The position numbers and the translations under genes are program-made. The notes beneath the pieces were generated by a model. That model had not been told where the DNA came from. It made no database searches and worked only from the letters and a program-made list of their open reading frames with translations. A stretch of 64,000 nucleotides of DNA from Budorcas taxicolor (Eukaryota > Chordata > Mammalia > Artiodactyla > Bovidae). Below, one piece after another: positions 63,951-64,000 of the stretch. The first letter of the stretch is position 1, and each line of letters begins with the position of its first letter. The DNA lies in assembly GCF_023091745.1 (NCBI RefSeq), contig NC_068911.1, positions 161,248,004-161,312,003 of the forward strand. Reading direction: 5' to 3'.

Positions 63951-64000
63951 GTAACCACAGGAATTACTCTTTGCTGATGGCTTGGCCTTCTGAGAAATTT

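Overview
The window is nuclear DNA from a ruminant, most likely a bovid. The evidence is repeat content: many copies of the RTE-type LINE BovB with its GAACTGAACTGA 3' end, tRNA-Glu-derived Bov-tA/Bov-A SINEs, a near-complete ruminant-type L1 about 8 kb long, and two older CHR-type SINEs. Below these lies an older mammalian layer of MIR, L1M fragments, MLT1/MST LTRs, MER5A and other hAT-like elements. I cannot tell cattle from sheep, goat or buffalo. I found no host protein-coding gene or exon I can defend. Every long reading frame I could place belongs to a retroelement, and all of these are broken. The only host-type RNA gene signal is a decayed tRNA-Thr(AGT).

Layout. 1-5 kb: a rearranged BovB, then an old L1 with an inverted 5' part that took in two SINEs. 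6-8 kb: a 155-bp inverted duplication about 1.2 kb apart, enclosing an LTR-like segment. 8.3-12.6 kb: an MLT1 LTR, a BovB split by an inverted L1 insertion, and a second BovB. 12.7-17.2 kb: a TA/CA microsatellite, three BovB copies in a row on the minus strand, and an MST LTR split by an L1 tail. 17.2-21.2 kb: mostly unassigned, with a few SINEs. 21.3-29.7 kb: a near-complete L1 with a 13-bp target-site duplication (TSD), interrupted by a BovB piece. 29.8-36 kb: BovB copies, including a tail-to-tail pair that forms a large inverted repeat. 38.2-42.5 kb: the most complete BovB, nested in BovB-like 5' leader sequence. 43-52 kb: SINEs, old L1 and DNA-transposon fossils between long unassigned stretches. 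52.8-60.3 kb: further BovB copies, one inside an old L1, and the tRNA-Thr fossil. 60.3-64 kb: mostly unassigned, with a G-quadruplex candidate and a terminal BovB 3' end.

How the parts relate. BovB supplies the reverse transcriptase that is generally held to mobilise the Bov-tA/Bov-A SINEs, whose 3' region resembles BovB. L1 is the other autonomous source. Insertions can be ordered by nesting: L1 inside BovB (9.4-10.5 kb), BovB inside L1 (26.0-26.6 kb), BovB inside BovB leader (39.3 kb), and SINEs inside BovB and L1M. BovB-derived sequence is about 17 kb by my own boundary count. Repeat names come from recognition by eye, not from a database search, so subfamily names are tentative and boundaries are good to about 5-20 bases unless a TSD fixes them.
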